From assembly GCA_035653615.1 (NCBI GenBank), contig DASRBN010000042.1:186001-250000 (forward strand): a stretch of 64,000 nucleotides of DNA, read 5' to 3'. Each line of letters starts with the position of its first letter. The first letter of the stretch is position 1. Positions 27,494 to 36,748 of this stretch are shown here, one piece after another. A program made the translations under genes and the position numbers. The notes under the pieces are model-generated. The model saw nothing but the letters and a program-made list of their open reading frames with translations. It did not search any database and was not told the origin of the DNA. The DNA comes from Ktedonobacteraceae bacterium (GTDB taxonomy: Bacteria > Chloroflexota > Ktedonobacteria > Ktedonobacterales > Ktedonobacteraceae).

Positions 27494-28099
27494 TTATGAT
27501 TTCTTATTAGCCGCATAATTCAATGGATTCTTGTTCTGTTCCGCCGACAGCACGATTTGCTGGATCCTTTTCGAGCGCGTCTCGGGCCGTTTAGCGCTTT
27601 CAACCCACCAGAGGAGTTGCTTTTTGGTTGAGTTACTGAAAGCCTCAAAGTTGGCATTTGCAACGTTGTTGGCCACTAATGCTTCTCTCAAATCTTCCGG
27701 CATCGTCAATGCTTCGATTGCGTCGTACACATTCCACATGCCATTCTTTTTGGCAATCTCGATTGCTTTAAGCCCTGCCGCTGTCATCAAACCTTGCTGG
27801 ATAAGTTTCTCTACGCGCTGTTTGTTTGATTTAGACCATGGGCTTTTCGGCTTTCTGGGAGAAAAGAGTTGCATGTAACGCTCGTCATCCAGCGTATTTG
27901 GGCGGCTGTCGATCCAGCCAAAGCAAAGCGCCTCTTCCACGGCTTCGTCATAAGAGACGCGCGGTTGATTGCTGTTCTGCTTGTAATAAATGAGCCAGAC
28001 GCCTTTTGCAGTCGCAGCGTTTTGCTCCAACCACGCTCGCCACTCCTGGCGGTCCCTTGCATAAAAACGTTCTAACTGGTCGTTGGTAGAATCAGGCAT
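27494..28099 (-). CDS. YdeI/OmpD-associated (OmdA) family protein
   Basis: This 201-residue protein matches the YdeI/OmdA family: YARDRQEWRAWLEQNAATAKGVWLIYYKQ, DEAVEEALCFGWIDSRPNTL, RYMQLFSPRKPKSPWSKSNK and a C-terminal helical block MPEDLREAL. Members are linked to stress and antimicrobial-peptide resistance in some bacteria, but the biochemical role is unknown. No signal peptide is present, so it is cytoplasmic. SD AGGAG is about 8 nt from the ATG. It lies downstream of the liv operon terminator and is probably a separate unit. Confidence 0.85.
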   Translation of the reverse strand: MPDSTNDQLERFYARDRQEWRAWLEQNAATAKGVWLIYYKQNSNQPRVSYDEAVEEALCFGWIDSRPNTLDDERYMQLFSPRKPKSPWSKSNKQRVEKLIQQGLMTAAGLKAIEIAKKNGMWNVYDAIEALTMPEDLREALVANNVANANFEAFSNSTKKQLLWWVESAKRPETRSKRIQQIVLSAEQNKNPLNYAANKKS

Positions 28100-28140
28100 A
28101 CAGATGGTTCTCCTGAAAAATTCATCTCATAGAACGGAAA

Positions 28141-28190
28141 AGTGTGAACCCAGGCACCTGCTATTCAGGTCAGGCTTATGGGTTCACACT
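28141..28190 (-). terminator. Terminator of the liv operon
   Basis: A perfect 12-bp stem (28141-28152 with 28179-28190) encloses a smaller 5-bp hairpin (ACCTG/CAGGT). On the minus strand it is followed by a T-run (TTTTCC). It lies directly after the binding-protein gene, which ends at 28219. Confidence 0.75.
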
Positions 28191-28218
28191 ATGGTAGCTC
28201 TCAGTTCCCGTTGTTTTC

Positions 28219-29493
28219 TCAGAAGTGAGACTGCATAGCTGCCGTTCCTGTAAAATCAGGATACAATGGCTTGACATCATTCGGCTGGGTTGGATCGACC
28301 TGAAAGATGACCGAATCGCGAGTTGGCACACGCTGATCAGGCGAATCTCCATAGGTGGCATTGGGATACAACCCTTGCAGATCGACAGTATGCAGGGAAA
28401 TGAAGGCATTGTACAGGCCATCACGTGTCAGATCATTTTTCGCCATAGCCGCCTTCAGAATGGCATAGGTGATCTCGGACTCGGTATAGCCAAACTCGAA
28501 GTAGCCATCGGGCTTTTGATCCGGGGCGTACTTTTGCACATCCTGCAACATCTGTGCCATGCCTTTCACGCTCGTATCACCCCAGGTAGCTCCCTGGCCA
28601 ACTACCCAGACTTTGGTGAGCAACGGCACCAGGGCAGGAACGCCGAGTAGCGCATTCGCCCAGGCCGGGCTCTGGAGAATAAACTGGGGGAAGTAGTTCA
28701 GCTTAGCAGCTGTGCCGATGATACTGGCCGTGACGGTTGGAATCGTGGTGAGGAAGACGTACTTCGCTCCTTTCGATTTCATTAAAGAGACCTGCGCAGT
28801 AAAGTCCGTGTCGGTGGCCGCGTAACTGGCCTCAGCCACGTCGTTCATATGATAAACTGAAACCGCCTCCTTGTAGCCCGTCAATCCATCCTGACCATAC
28901 TCATCATTCTGATAAATGATGCCGGTTGCTGGATTTTGTACACCCAGTTTGTTTACGACATAATCGAAGGCATTTTCGACCTGCAAGCGGTAGGGAGTGC
29001 CGACCAGGATCAGGTACTTCTCACGCGCAAGAGCGGAAGAAAGTGTTGCCGCCGAAACCAGCATATGATCTGCGTCTGCCAGATCTTTGATGGCGAACGT
29101 TGTAGGCGTTCCCAGGCTGTCAGCGATCATCAGCACCTGATTGTGGATCTGCTCGTATTTCTGCACCTCTATCTGCGGATTATACTGCGTATCCTCCTCA
29201 AGAAATTTGACCTTGAAGCCGTTAATGCCACCATTATCATTGACATGGTCGAAGAACACCTCCACGCCCCTGGCAAGTGGAACGCCAATCGGAGCGGCCA
29301 CCGGGCCGGAGTAAGGGGAGAGTATGCCCAGCGTAATGGTCTTATGGGCCACATCGACACCAGGGCCTACTTTGAGCGTACTTCCACTACCACTACTGCC
29401 GTTACTTGAGCTGTTACTGGCGCACGCGGAAAATACCATCATGCAGATGGCAAGCAGACCCGCGCTCGCATAGAGCGTCTTTCTGATAAACAT
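28219..29493 (-). CDS. ABC transporter substrate-binding lipoprotein, branched-chain amino acid type
   Basis: This 424-residue protein begins with a lipoprotein signal: MFIRK, a hydrophobic core, and a lipobox ending FSAC with Cys24 as the lipidation site. A Ser/Gly linker follows. The mature part is a type I periplasmic binding protein: ITLGILSPYSGPVAAPIG, VEVFFDHVNDNGGINGFKVK, GIIYQNDEYGQDGLTGYKEA and PDGYFEFGYTESEITYAILKA. The family binds Leu/Ile/Val, urea, short amides or aromatic compounds; I cannot tell which. It is the last gene of livF-G-H-M-binding protein and is followed by the hairpin at 28141-28190. Confidence 0.9.
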   Translation of the reverse strand: MFIRKTLYASAGLLAICMMVFSACASNSSSNGSSGSGSTLKVGPGVDVAHKTITLGILSPYSGPVAAPIGVPLARGVEVFFDHVNDNGGINGFKVKFLEEDTQYNPQIEVQKYEQIHNQVLMIADSLGTPTTFAIKDLADADHMLVSAATLSSALAREKYLILVGTPYRLQVENAFDYVVNKLGVQNPATGIIYQNDEYGQDGLTGYKEAVSVYHMNDVAEASYAATDTDFTAQVSLMKSKGAKYVFLTTIPTVTASIIGTAAKLNYFPQFILQSPAWANALLGVPALVPLLTKVWVVGQGATWGDTSVKGMAQMLQDVQKYAPDQKPDGYFEFGYTESEITYAILKAAMAKNDLTRDGLYNAFISLHTVDLQGLYPNATYGDSPDQRVPTRDSVIFQVDPTQPNDVKPLYPDFTGTAAMQSHF

Positions 29494-29595
29494 GTGTTAC
29501 ACCTCTTCATCGAAAATTTCTGCTACGACGGTTGAGAATGTAAAAAGCGCTCCATTCGACAAATTAATTCTATCTGATCTACCGCGCACAAATGG

Positions 29596-30810
29596 CTACG
29601 CGCTTTCGCCTTTTGTGATCGTCGAGCCATCAGGATCAACCTGGGACTCCGCGCTCGTCGGCAGATCAGTTATCTCAGCTGGTTCACCTCCTTCATCTCT
29701 ACGTGTATTGAACCTGCGATTCAACCCCTGGATGCGGCGCGCAAGTCCAATCACGCCTCCCGGTTCGAAAAGCAGGAAGACGATAGTCAACAGACCATAT
29801 ATGAAGGCATTGAGATCGCCACTGCTGATCATACCCGAACCGCTTGCGACAGGCAGCAGGTTGAAATGATCGATGATCAGAGGCAATCCGAACACGAATG
29901 CTGCGCCAAGAATTGATCCCCATACACTGGCGACTCCGCCAATAATGATGGCCGCGACAAACTGGATCGAAAGCGCCAGGCTCCAGTAATCGGGGATAAT
30001 ATACTGGCTGTACGAGGCAAATAGCGCTCCGGCGATTCCCGCTATAAAAGAGGACAAAATGAACGAACCCATCTTGGCCTCAAACAGGTTGACGCCCATG
30101 ATGCTGGCGCCAATTTCATTGTCACGTACAGCCTGGAAGGCCCGTCCCGCGCGAGTGCGCACAACATTATAGACAAAGACGGCCACCAGCACTAACACGA
30201 TCAGTATCAAGAGGAAATATTGTTGGCCGGAAGTAAGCGCAATACCGAAATACGAGTTTTGCTGGCTGAAAACAGCGTCGCCAATCGCGGGCACCGGAAA
30301 CGTTCGACCCTGGGGGCCACCCGTGACACTGCGAACATTGAAAAACAGATATTGCCCGATGAAGATCAATGCAAGTGTGACGATGCCCAGGTAAAAGCCT
30401 TTCAGTCGCAGCGCCGTCGGACCGATCAATGCGCCGGCTAGGGCCGCCACGATACCCGCCGCCGGAAGCCAGATGATGAACGGCAATCCCAGGCCGAGCG
30501 GATCAAACGAGGACGTTGGTATGTTGCCTCCAAGCCATGCCGATGTATAGGCGCCAATTGCCATGAAGAAAGCTATACCGAGCGAAATTTGTCCTGTATA
30601 GCCCGAAAGCACGTTCAGTGAAATGGCAGCAATCGCGGCGATGAGCGTATAGTTGGCAATCGAGAACCAGTCATCGTTGGCTATGGAGAAAAAGATAACT
30701 ATGGCTACGATCAGGAGAATAATGCCTATCCAGCGCGATGCCTTTCCTCCAAGCAGTCTTGACGATGATGCAGCCGTGGATGGCGTACCTGCCCTGGGAG
30801 TTGCGCTCAT
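29596..30810 (-). CDS. livM: Branched-chain amino acid-type ABC transporter permease
   Basis: A 404-residue integral membrane protein with about 9-10 hydrophobic segments. The LivM signatures are LNVLSGYTGQISLGIAFFMAIGAY near residue 70, LRLKGFYLGIVTLA, and the cytoplasmic EAA-like loop NEIGASIMGVNLFEAKMGSF. IIGGVASVWGSILGAAFV and FEPGGVIGLARRI follow. The N-terminus is a Ser/Thr/Ala-rich tail of about 25 residues and the C-terminus is hydrophilic. The ATG overlaps the livH stop (ATGA), typical of co-translated permease partners. Confidence 0.92.
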   Translation of the reverse strand: MSATPRAGTPSTAASSSRLLGGKASRWIGIILLIVAIVIFFSIANDDWFSIANYTLIAAIAAISLNVLSGYTGQISLGIAFFMAIGAYTSAWLGGNIPTSSFDPLGLGLPFIIWLPAAGIVAALAGALIGPTALRLKGFYLGIVTLALIFIGQYLFFNVRSVTGGPQGRTFPVPAIGDAVFSQQNSYFGIALTSGQQYFLLILIVLVLVAVFVYNVVRTRAGRAFQAVRDNEIGASIMGVNLFEAKMGSFILSSFIAGIAGALFASYSQYIIPDYWSLALSIQFVAAIIIGGVASVWGSILGAAFVFGLPLIIDHFNLLPVASGSGMISSGDLNAFIYGLLTIVFLLFEPGGVIGLARRIQGLNRRFNTRRDEGGEPAEITDLPTSAESQVDPDGSTITKGESA

Positions 30811-31706
30811 ACACGTTCCACCTTTCTGGTGCCGAATAATCCATAGGGTCGAATCAACAGCACGAGAATCATGACCAGGTAAGGGGTGATCTGATGGATT
30901 CCGGCCCCCAGAATGCTGGCGACCTGGCTTTCATAGCCAGCAGTCAGTTCCTGTACCAGGCCAATAATAATACCTCCTACCACTGCTCCCGTTATCGAGT
31001 CCATCCCGCCCAGAATGATGGCAGGGAATGCCAGCAGCGCCGCGCCTCCCAGCGATGTATCCATAGCATAGGAACCAAAAGCCAGGAAGACACCCCCTAT
31101 GGTAGCGACGGCGGCGGCTATTCCCCAGGCCAGGGCATAGACCGTGCGAATGTTGATGCCTACGGCCAGCGCCGCTTCCTGGTCGAGTGCCGTAGCGCGC
31201 ATTGCCAGTCCGTAGCGAGTATAGCGAAAGAAATAGAAGAGCAAAGCGCACAGAATAACCGTCACGATAATCGTCAAGAGATCATCCGCGCCAAAATGCA
31301 CTCCGCCAAGGGCAAAACCATTTGCAATGGTAAATGGGGAAGCAGCCGGGATCGGATTCGATCCCCATATCACCACAACGCCGGTGCGTAAGATCGTATC
31401 CAGGCCAATCGTAATCATCAAGATGGAAAAGACCGGGCGACCGATCATACGCCGCAAGATAAAGCGTTCGAAAAGCAGGCCGATAATTACCGTCACTACA
31501 ACGCCCAGCGCCAGCGCGAAAATGAAGTTCAGGTGCCACGAGAACACCCCTGATGAGACAACGTAGGCTCCTACCAGCAGCAACTCGCCCTGCGCAAAAT
31601 TAATCACCTCGCTGGCCTTGAAAATAATCGAAAAACCGAGTCCGATCAGCGCATAAATACAACCAAGGGCTACGCCAGAAAACACGAGTTGAATGAAAAA
31701 GGCCAT
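30807..31706 (-). CDS. livH: Branched-chain amino acid-type ABC transporter permease
   Basis: The 299-residue protein has about 8 membrane segments. LivH-type motifs include GLGFSIIFKASEVINFAQGELLLVGAY at the N-terminus, YTRYGLAMRATALDQEAALAVGIN (the loop contacting the ATPase), FPAIILGGMDSITGAVVGGIIIGL and IRPYGLFGTRKVERV at the end. AAGGAGG lies 4 nt before the ATG. There is a 121-bp gap between livG and livH, and livH and livM overlap by 4 bp. Confidence 0.92.
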   Translation of the reverse strand: MAFFIQLVFSGVALGCIYALIGLGFSIIFKASEVINFAQGELLLVGAYVVSSGVFSWHLNFIFALALGVVVTVIIGLLFERFILRRMIGRPVFSILMITIGLDTILRTGVVVIWGSNPIPAASPFTIANGFALGGVHFGADDLLTIIVTVILCALLFYFFRYTRYGLAMRATALDQEAALAVGINIRTVYALAWGIAAAVATIGGVFLAFGSYAMDTSLGGAALLAFPAIILGGMDSITGAVVGGIIIGLVQELTAGYESQVASILGAGIHQITPYLVMILVLLIRPYGLFGTRKVERV

Positions 31707-31827
31707 TTCCCCTCCTTGCTAGCGCATTTACACTTCACGTTTTCGGGTTTGGCATGCGGGCGACCACAAGGTTCACCTCTGCTTGCCTATAGGAAAGGGC
31801 AGGAGCCAGACCCTCTCCTGAAGCCGT

Positions 31828-32661
31828 TTAGGGATTGAAACTCATTGAAAATTCCTCGCCAAGGTACGCCTTGATGACATTGGGGTTCGCCTGTACTTCG
31901 GCAGGCACTCCCTGCGCGATGGCACGGCCAAAATCCAGCACCAGCACGCGGTCAGCAATACCCATGACGAGCGCCATATCATGCTCGACAAGAATCTGGG
32001 TGACGCCCAATTGTTCTTTAATATCGAGAATTACAGCAGCAATATCTTCCGTTTCATCAACATTCATGCCGGCTACCGGCTCGTCGAGGAGCAAGAGTTT
32101 GGGTTCCAGCGCCAGGGCACGTGCGATATCGGCGCGTTTTTGCAGGCCGTAGGGCAAACTTCGCAGCGGAAAATCGCGCCAGCGAGCTAAATCTAGCAAT
32201 TCCAGCAGGCGCAGGCAATATGCGCGATTTTTCTTCTCCTCTCGCGCCGCCGGACCGACATAGATACCACCAAGCAGGATGCCGCTCCTCATGCGCGTAT
32301 GCCGCCCCAGCAGCAGGTAATCTAGCACCGTTGTATTGGGAAACTGACCGAGGTTCTGAAAGGTGCGTGCAATACCGGCACGTGCCACCTGGTAGGCCTT
32401 GAGCTTTAGCAGATCCCGCCCATCAAACGTTACCTTTCCCGAAACCGGCTGATAGACGCGCGAGAGTACGTTGAAAAGCGAGGTCTTTCCCGCGCCGTTG
32501 GGACCAATCACTGCAAATAACTCGCCCGGCTGCACCGAGAACGAGACATCTGTCAGCGCCTTGACGCCCGCAAAGCGCACCGAGATTCCTTCGACCGAAA
32601 GCAGGGGCTCTCTGCTGGCCGGTTCCTGCTGAATGCCTTCTCCCGCAGCTACATCGCTCAT
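31828..32661 (-). CDS. livG: Branched-chain amino acid-type ABC transporter ATP-binding protein
   Basis: The protein (277 aa) has Walker A GPNGAGKTSLFN, Q-loop TFQNL, a degenerate signature SLPYGLQKRADIARAL, Walker B LLLLDEP and the H-loop ILVEHDM. The ARTFQNLGQFPNTTVLDYLLLG segment is typical of LivG rather than LivF. In the signature the usual LSGGQ is replaced by LPYGLQ, which is normal for LivG. The ATG at 32659-32661 overlaps the livF stop (ATGA), and AAGGAGG lies 8 nt upstream; a GTG three codons earlier is unlikely. Confidence 0.92.
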   Translation of the reverse strand: MSDVAAGEGIQQEPASREPLLSVEGISVRFAGVKALTDVSFSVQPGELFAVIGPNGAGKTSLFNVLSRVYQPVSGKVTFDGRDLLKLKAYQVARAGIARTFQNLGQFPNTTVLDYLLLGRHTRMRSGILLGGIYVGPAAREEKKNRAYCLRLLELLDLARWRDFPLRSLPYGLQKRADIARALALEPKLLLLDEPVAGMNVDETEDIAAVILDIKEQLGVTQILVEHDMALVMGIADRVLVLDFGRAIAQGVPAEVQANPNVIKAYLGEEFSMSFNP

Positions 32662-33449
32662 ATTGCCCACCTCCTTGCGGGACGACGCTGGCGGAGCGTA
32701 ATCATGTTGCTCTGCTCTTTCTCCTCATGCAAGCCAAGATAGAACCTGCGCACGCTCTCGTCCTTCATGAGATCTGCGGCAGACTGGGCCAGCACGATTT
32801 TGCCGGTTTCCAGCACATACCCATAGTTGGCTACAGAAAGCGCCATTTGCGCATTTTGCTCTACCAGCAGCACAGCAGTGCCACTGGCGTTGATTTCGCC
32901 AATAATGTTGCGAATCTGCTGAACCATAAAAGGTGCCAGTCCAAGCGACGGTTCGTCCAGTAAGAGCAACTTCGGGCTGGTCATTAAACCACGCCCGATA
33001 GCAAGCATCTGCTGCTCGCCACCGGAAAGATAGCCCGCAACGCTATGGCGGCGCTCGCGCAGTATGGGGAATAGCTCCATAACCCGATCATAAGCGCGGC
33101 GGACGACAGCAGGATCGCGTGAGGAGATAGCGCCCGCCCGTAAGTTCTCATCTACCGTGAGGTCTGTAAAAAGGCGCCGGCCCTCCATAACCTGTGCAAT
33201 ACCACGGCGAACAATTTCAATAGCGTCCAACCGATCGATGCGTTCTTCATTAAAGAAGATGGAACCACGCACGATGCTGGCATTATGGAATTTCAGTAGA
33301 CCGGAGATAGCGCGAAAGATAGTGGTTTTACCTGCTCCATTCGCACCAAGCAGCGCCACGACCGATTTATCCGGTACCTCCAACGAGACGCCCTGAACAG
33401 CAGGTACCGTGTTCTGATAGGTCACCGCTATGTCCTGAAGAACGAGCAT
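32658..33449 (-). CDS. livF: Branched-chain amino acid-type ABC transporter ATP-binding protein
   Basis: The 263-residue protein has Walker A GANGAGKTTIFR, Q-loop RRGIAQVMEGRRLF (a LivF hallmark), signature YLSGGEQQMLAIGRGL, Walker B LLLLDEPSLGLAP and H-loop VLLVEQNAQMAL. The C-terminal stretch after FYLGLHEEKEQ is somewhat longer than usual and basic. It is the first gene of the operon. About 120 bases upstream is a compound inverted repeat (33571-33624) in its likely leader. Confidence 0.92.
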   Translation of the reverse strand: MLVLQDIAVTYQNTVPAVQGVSLEVPDKSVVALLGANGAGKTTIFRAISGLLKFHNASIVRGSIFFNEERIDRLDAIEIVRRGIAQVMEGRRLFTDLTVDENLRAGAISSRDPAVVRRAYDRVMELFPILRERRHSVAGYLSGGEQQMLAIGRGLMTSPKLLLLDEPSLGLAPFMVQQIRNIIGEINASGTAVLLVEQNAQMALSVANYGYVLETGKIVLAQSAADLMKDESVRRFYLGLHEEKEQSNMITLRQRRPARRWAI

Positions 33450-33821
33450 TCCTTCCTCCCCGGTAGAGCACTTGCTATCTATGAGTCGGTAACGTTAAAG
33501 GATAAGCGGGATTGAGTGTTCCTGCCTCAAATCATACACTTCCATGGTTTGCATGTGTATAACTGTGCAGATTCAATATTAAGAGAGAAGCTGGTGGGCC
33601 GGAAACCACCGTAATATTATGAATACTATACACTATCGTTTCCAACTCCGCAATAGACGCCATGCTCATATTTTTAGCAGGCACGCTACGCACTGCAAGC
33701 TTTCGTGTTATGATATTACATGATATTCAACTGTACAGTATACTGCTTTTGCCGGATACGTCATCGAACGTTGATTCATGGGCACAGAGTGGATCATTCA
33801 TCATTGCAACAGGGAGAGAGT
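33450..33821. other. Divergent regulatory region between livF and the ThDP enzyme gene
   Basis: This 372-base region separates the minus-strand liv operon from the plus-strand thiamine-diphosphate enzyme. It contains the compound inverted repeat at 33571-33624 and, on the plus strand, TATACT at 33739-33744 with a poor -35 (TTACAT, 17 bp upstream). The weak promoter lies inside an N-terminal extension of the enzyme's frame, which supports the later GTG start. Nothing else is recognisable. Confidence 0.45.
33571..33624. promoter_or_regulatory. Compound inverted repeat upstream of livF
   Basis: An outer AT-rich pair, ATTCAATATTA (33571-33581) with TAATATTATGAAT (33612-33624), encloses an inner GGTGG (33593-33597) / CCACC (33606-33610) hairpin. 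The outer arms pair almost fully, with a 2-base bulge. It may be an operator or a leader structure of the liv transcript. Confidence 0.4.
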
Positions 33822-35492
33822 GTGAAGAACAAACAGAATCTAACCGGCGCGCAGGCCGTTATTGCTACCTTACGGGCTTACGACGTTGATACGATCTTCG
33901 GCATACCGGGCGTGCATACGCTGCCACTTTACGACGCGATACGACAGGAACCCGGCTTGCGGCATATACTGGCACGACACGAGCAGGGCGCCGGTTTCAT
34001 GGCGGACGGGTACGCGCGCATCTCAGGCCGTCCTGGGATTGTCTGTACCATCACAGGGCCAGGTGTTACTAATGTGGCTACCCCCGTCGCCGATGCCTAT
34101 GCCGACTCTATTCCGCTGCTCGTCGTTAGCACCAGCTTACCGCGGGCATCGAAAGGTCATTTCCGGGGCGAGCTGCATGGATTGAAAAATCAGCTGGGCA
34201 TGATGGAGGCGCTGGCAGGTTGGACTCGCGCTGTCGAGCGCGTAAAGGAGATTCCCGGCGCGCTCGCGGATGCTTTCCGCGTCATGCGTTCAGGACGTTC
34301 CCGCGGCGCTTACCTGGAAATTCCACTCGATCTCCTGGAAGCCCAGGCCGAGGTAGATATCCCTTCACCAACACCTTCTGAAGAAGAGCTACCTCGCCCC
34401 TCACACGAAGCAATTATAGCGGCAGCACGCATGCTAAGCGAGGCCGAGCATCCCTTAATTATTGCCGGCTCTGGCGTCACTTTTGCGCGCGCCAATGAGC
34501 AATTGGCCCAGTTAGCCGGGCTTCTCCAGGCACCCGTCCTGCTCGGTGCTAAGAGCCATGACGTATTGCCCAGCGATCATCCGCTTGTCATCCCATCGCG
34601 TGGCTATGTTCCGCGAGAATTACAGCCACTGGTTGAAAGCTCCGACGTCGTTCTGGTCGTCGGAAGCAAACTTGGAGCGCAGCGCACGAATGTCACAGTT
34701 CTTGAGGGCGGGAAACTGCGCACGCTGAGAACAAGCGATCTGGGTCTTCCACTGCCCGCCCAGCTAATCCATATCGATATTGATCCCTCTGAGATCGGGT
34801 TTAATTATCCAGCCAGAGTTGGCATCGCTGCCGACGCACGTCTCACACTCGAGGCACTACTTGCCGAACTCAGTAATTATCCTGTCAAAGCCATGCCGCG
34901 AGCGGATGAGATTGCGGAAATCAAGCAGGCATTGCTTATTCGCGCTCGCCGTGCCTATGGAGAGGCCGTCGCTCTACTTGATGGTGTGCGCGAGGGACTA
35001 CCGCGGGATGGCATTGTCGTTACGGATATGACAATGCTGGGATACGCCAGCACCCAATACCTGCCTGTCTACGAACCCCGTACTTTCATACATGCCTCGG
35101 AACTCTGCGCGATAGGATGTGGCCTTCCCCTGGCGCTCGGTGCCCAGGCCGCAGCACCGGATAAGCCCGTTGTAGCGCTTTGTGGCGATGGCGGATTCCT
35201 GCTCAATGTGGGCGAGCTGGCAACCGCAGCGCAAGAACAACTACCGGTCGTGACGGTGATCTTCAACGACGCAACCTATACCGCTGTCAAGAGCGACCAG
35301 CACAGGCGCTTTGGCAGCCGCTACATTGCCACCGACCTGATCGCCCCCGACTATGTCGCGCTGGCCCAGGCCTTCCATCTTCGTGCGATGCGAGCAGAGG
35401 GTCCCGAAGCACTCAGAGATGCGATCAGCAAAGCTATACAGAATCCAGGCCCAACGTTGATCGAGGTACCTTTACCCATCAGAGAATGGTAG
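33822..35492 (+). CDS. Thiamine diphosphate-dependent enzyme, acetolactate synthase-like
   Basis: This protein of about 556 aa has the three-domain ThDP fold. The PYR domain holds the catalytic Glu in RHEQGAGFMADGYARISGRPG. The central domain is about residues 195-330. The PP domain has the ThDP/Mg motif GDGGFLLNVGELATAAQ followed by IFND. It resembles the acetolactate synthase / benzoylformate decarboxylase superfamily, but the reaction (ligation or decarboxylation) is not readable, and no small subunit (ilvN) is nearby. GTG at 33822 is chosen because GGGAGAG lies just upstream; an ATG at 33720 would add an unlikely Cys-rich tail. It is divergent from livFGHM, so a shared substrate theme is possible. 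Confidence 0.82.
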   Translation: MKNKQNLTGAQAVIATLRAYDVDTIFGIPGVHTLPLYDAIRQEPGLRHILARHEQGAGFMADGYARISGRPGIVCTITGPGVTNVATPVADAYADSIPLLVVSTSLPRASKGHFRGELHGLKNQLGMMEALAGWTRAVERVKEIPGALADAFRVMRSGRSRGAYLEIPLDLLEAQAEVDIPSPTPSEEELPRPSHEAIIAAARMLSEAEHPLIIAGSGVTFARANEQLAQLAGLLQAPVLLGAKSHDVLPSDHPLVIPSRGYVPRELQPLVESSDVVLVVGSKLGAQRTNVTVLEGGKLRTLRTSDLGLPLPAQLIHIDIDPSEIGFNYPARVGIAADARLTLEALLAELSNYPVKAMPRADEIAEIKQALLIRARRAYGEAVALLDGVREGLPRDGIVVTDMTMLGYASTQYLPVYEPRTFIHASELCAIGCGLPLALGAQAAAPDKPVVALCGDGGFLLNVGELATAAQEQLPVVTVIFNDATYTAVKSDQHRRFGSRYIATDLIAPDYVALAQAFHLRAMRAEGPEALRDAISKAIQNPGPTLIEVPLPIREW

Positions 35493-35505
35493 GGATAAGG
35501 AATCT

Positions 35506-36654
35506 CTAGTAAATGAGAACGTGCGTATACAGTTGCACAAAGTTATACAGCCAGCCAGCGTCGTTCTCAGACAGGTTGACGCAGCCATGCGAGCCATGAA
35601 TGGAATATTGCGTGCCGCCGGGATCGAGGTGCGGGAAGTTTGTCCCCGGACCATATTCGGTGCGCCACCAGCTATCGTGCAAGAAGTAGCCATTGCTATG
35701 AAATTGCATGGCATAGTGGATCGGCGTCGGTGGATACCAGTATGGAGAAGATGGCGGCACATCAGCTTTAAATTCGGTCGGCGATTTTTTCCCCTCGACC
35801 CACCAGGTTCCCGGCGGTGTTGGCAGGTCCGGCTGCCCCGTCACAACCAGGAAGGCGTTGACCAGCTTCCCATTGTCATAGACACGCATGGCCTGCTCGA
35901 TAATGGAAACTACCACGACCTTCGAGTGCATGTAGCCGTAGTGCTGCAACAATTGAATATCGCTCTGGTGTACCTGGTTGTAGGGCGTCTTGTCACTGTA
36001 GTCCTGCACCATCGCTTGAAAATTCGTCAGGTCCATGTTCAGGTCTTCGATGGCTTGCTGGTAGTCGTCCAGCGTCTGGGCCGAGTCTATTTCGCCTTGC
36101 AGCCATAAGGGGCCGGTAGCTCCAGTTGGCCCATACTGGTAGCCGAGTGGATACGTCGTATTATCATACGAATCGTGATATGTATGCTGTTTCCCAAAAC
36201 TGGTCGCTTCCGATTGCAATTCTTTGAATAAGTCCATAGTCTCGGCCTTCATCGCCGGAATACGGATAGCAGCAACATGACCTTGCAGGGTATGTAATGC
36301 ATGAGTATAAGCGCTGCTGCTGGTAGCGGATTGGAGCGCCTGCTGGTCGCTGCTATACTGCTGCTGGTAAGTGGTCACATCGCCATGATATTGCTGCATC
36401 AAGGCAATCCATTGCTGAAAGGTCTGGAGCTCAGCATTCCCCTCGTTTTGCTGGGTGAGGCTAATGGTCGGAGTAGCAATAGATGTTGGACTATTATTTA
36501 CACTTGCGTGCGTCGTATTCTGCGTTGTCGTTCCGCTGCACGCACTGAGCAAAAAGAAACAGCCTGCGAGAACACATAAGGATGCTTTTTTCATACTTGT
36601 CCATAACGAAAGAGATTTTTTGGTATCAGCTTGATGCATAGGTTCATCTTTCAT
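35506..36654 (-). CDS. L,D-transpeptidase (YkuD) lipoprotein
   Basis: The C-terminal third is a YkuD domain: VVVVSIIEQAMRVYDNGKLV, GTWWVEGKKSP, and the catalytic IHGSHGCVNLSENDAGWLY with active-site Cys. Such enzymes make 3-3 cross-links in peptidoglycan. The N-terminus has a lipobox, FFLLSACSG, so the domain is anchored outside the membrane. A Thr/Ser-rich linker and a helical segment of about 150 residues come before it. The start is uncertain: ATG 36654 is used, but the ATG at 36594 (MKKASLCVLAG) gives a canonical lipoprotein signal of about 20 residues. It converges with the ThDP gene across only 13 bp. Confidence 0.85.
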   Translation of the reverse strand: MKDEPMHQADTKKSLSLWTSMKKASLCVLAGCFFLLSACSGTTTQNTTHASVNNSPTSIATPTISLTQQNEGNAELQTFQQWIALMQQYHGDVTTYQQQYSSDQQALQSATSSSAYTHALHTLQGHVAAIRIPAMKAETMDLFKELQSEATSFGKQHTYHDSYDNTTYPLGYQYGPTGATGPLWLQGEIDSAQTLDDYQQAIEDLNMDLTNFQAMVQDYSDKTPYNQVHQSDIQLLQHYGYMHSKVVVVSIIEQAMRVYDNGKLVNAFLVVTGQPDLPTPPGTWWVEGKKSPTEFKADVPPSSPYWYPPTPIHYAMQFHSNGYFLHDSWWRTEYGPGTNFPHLDPGGTQYSIHGSHGCVNLSENDAGWLYNFVQLYTHVLIY

Positions 36655-36748
36655 CGGCACCGGCAAGGTGCGGTTTTAAGTCTATAGAATATATTGCCTT
36701 CTGGTTGCTTCCTATAATAGATAACGATTGAAGGGCACAGAAAAGTTC

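Noticed and set aside
33720-33821. Upstream start of the ThDP enzyme
   Set aside because: The extra residues are Cys-rich and atypical of the family, and a weak promoter lies in this stretch; GTG 33822 with GGGAGAG fits better.
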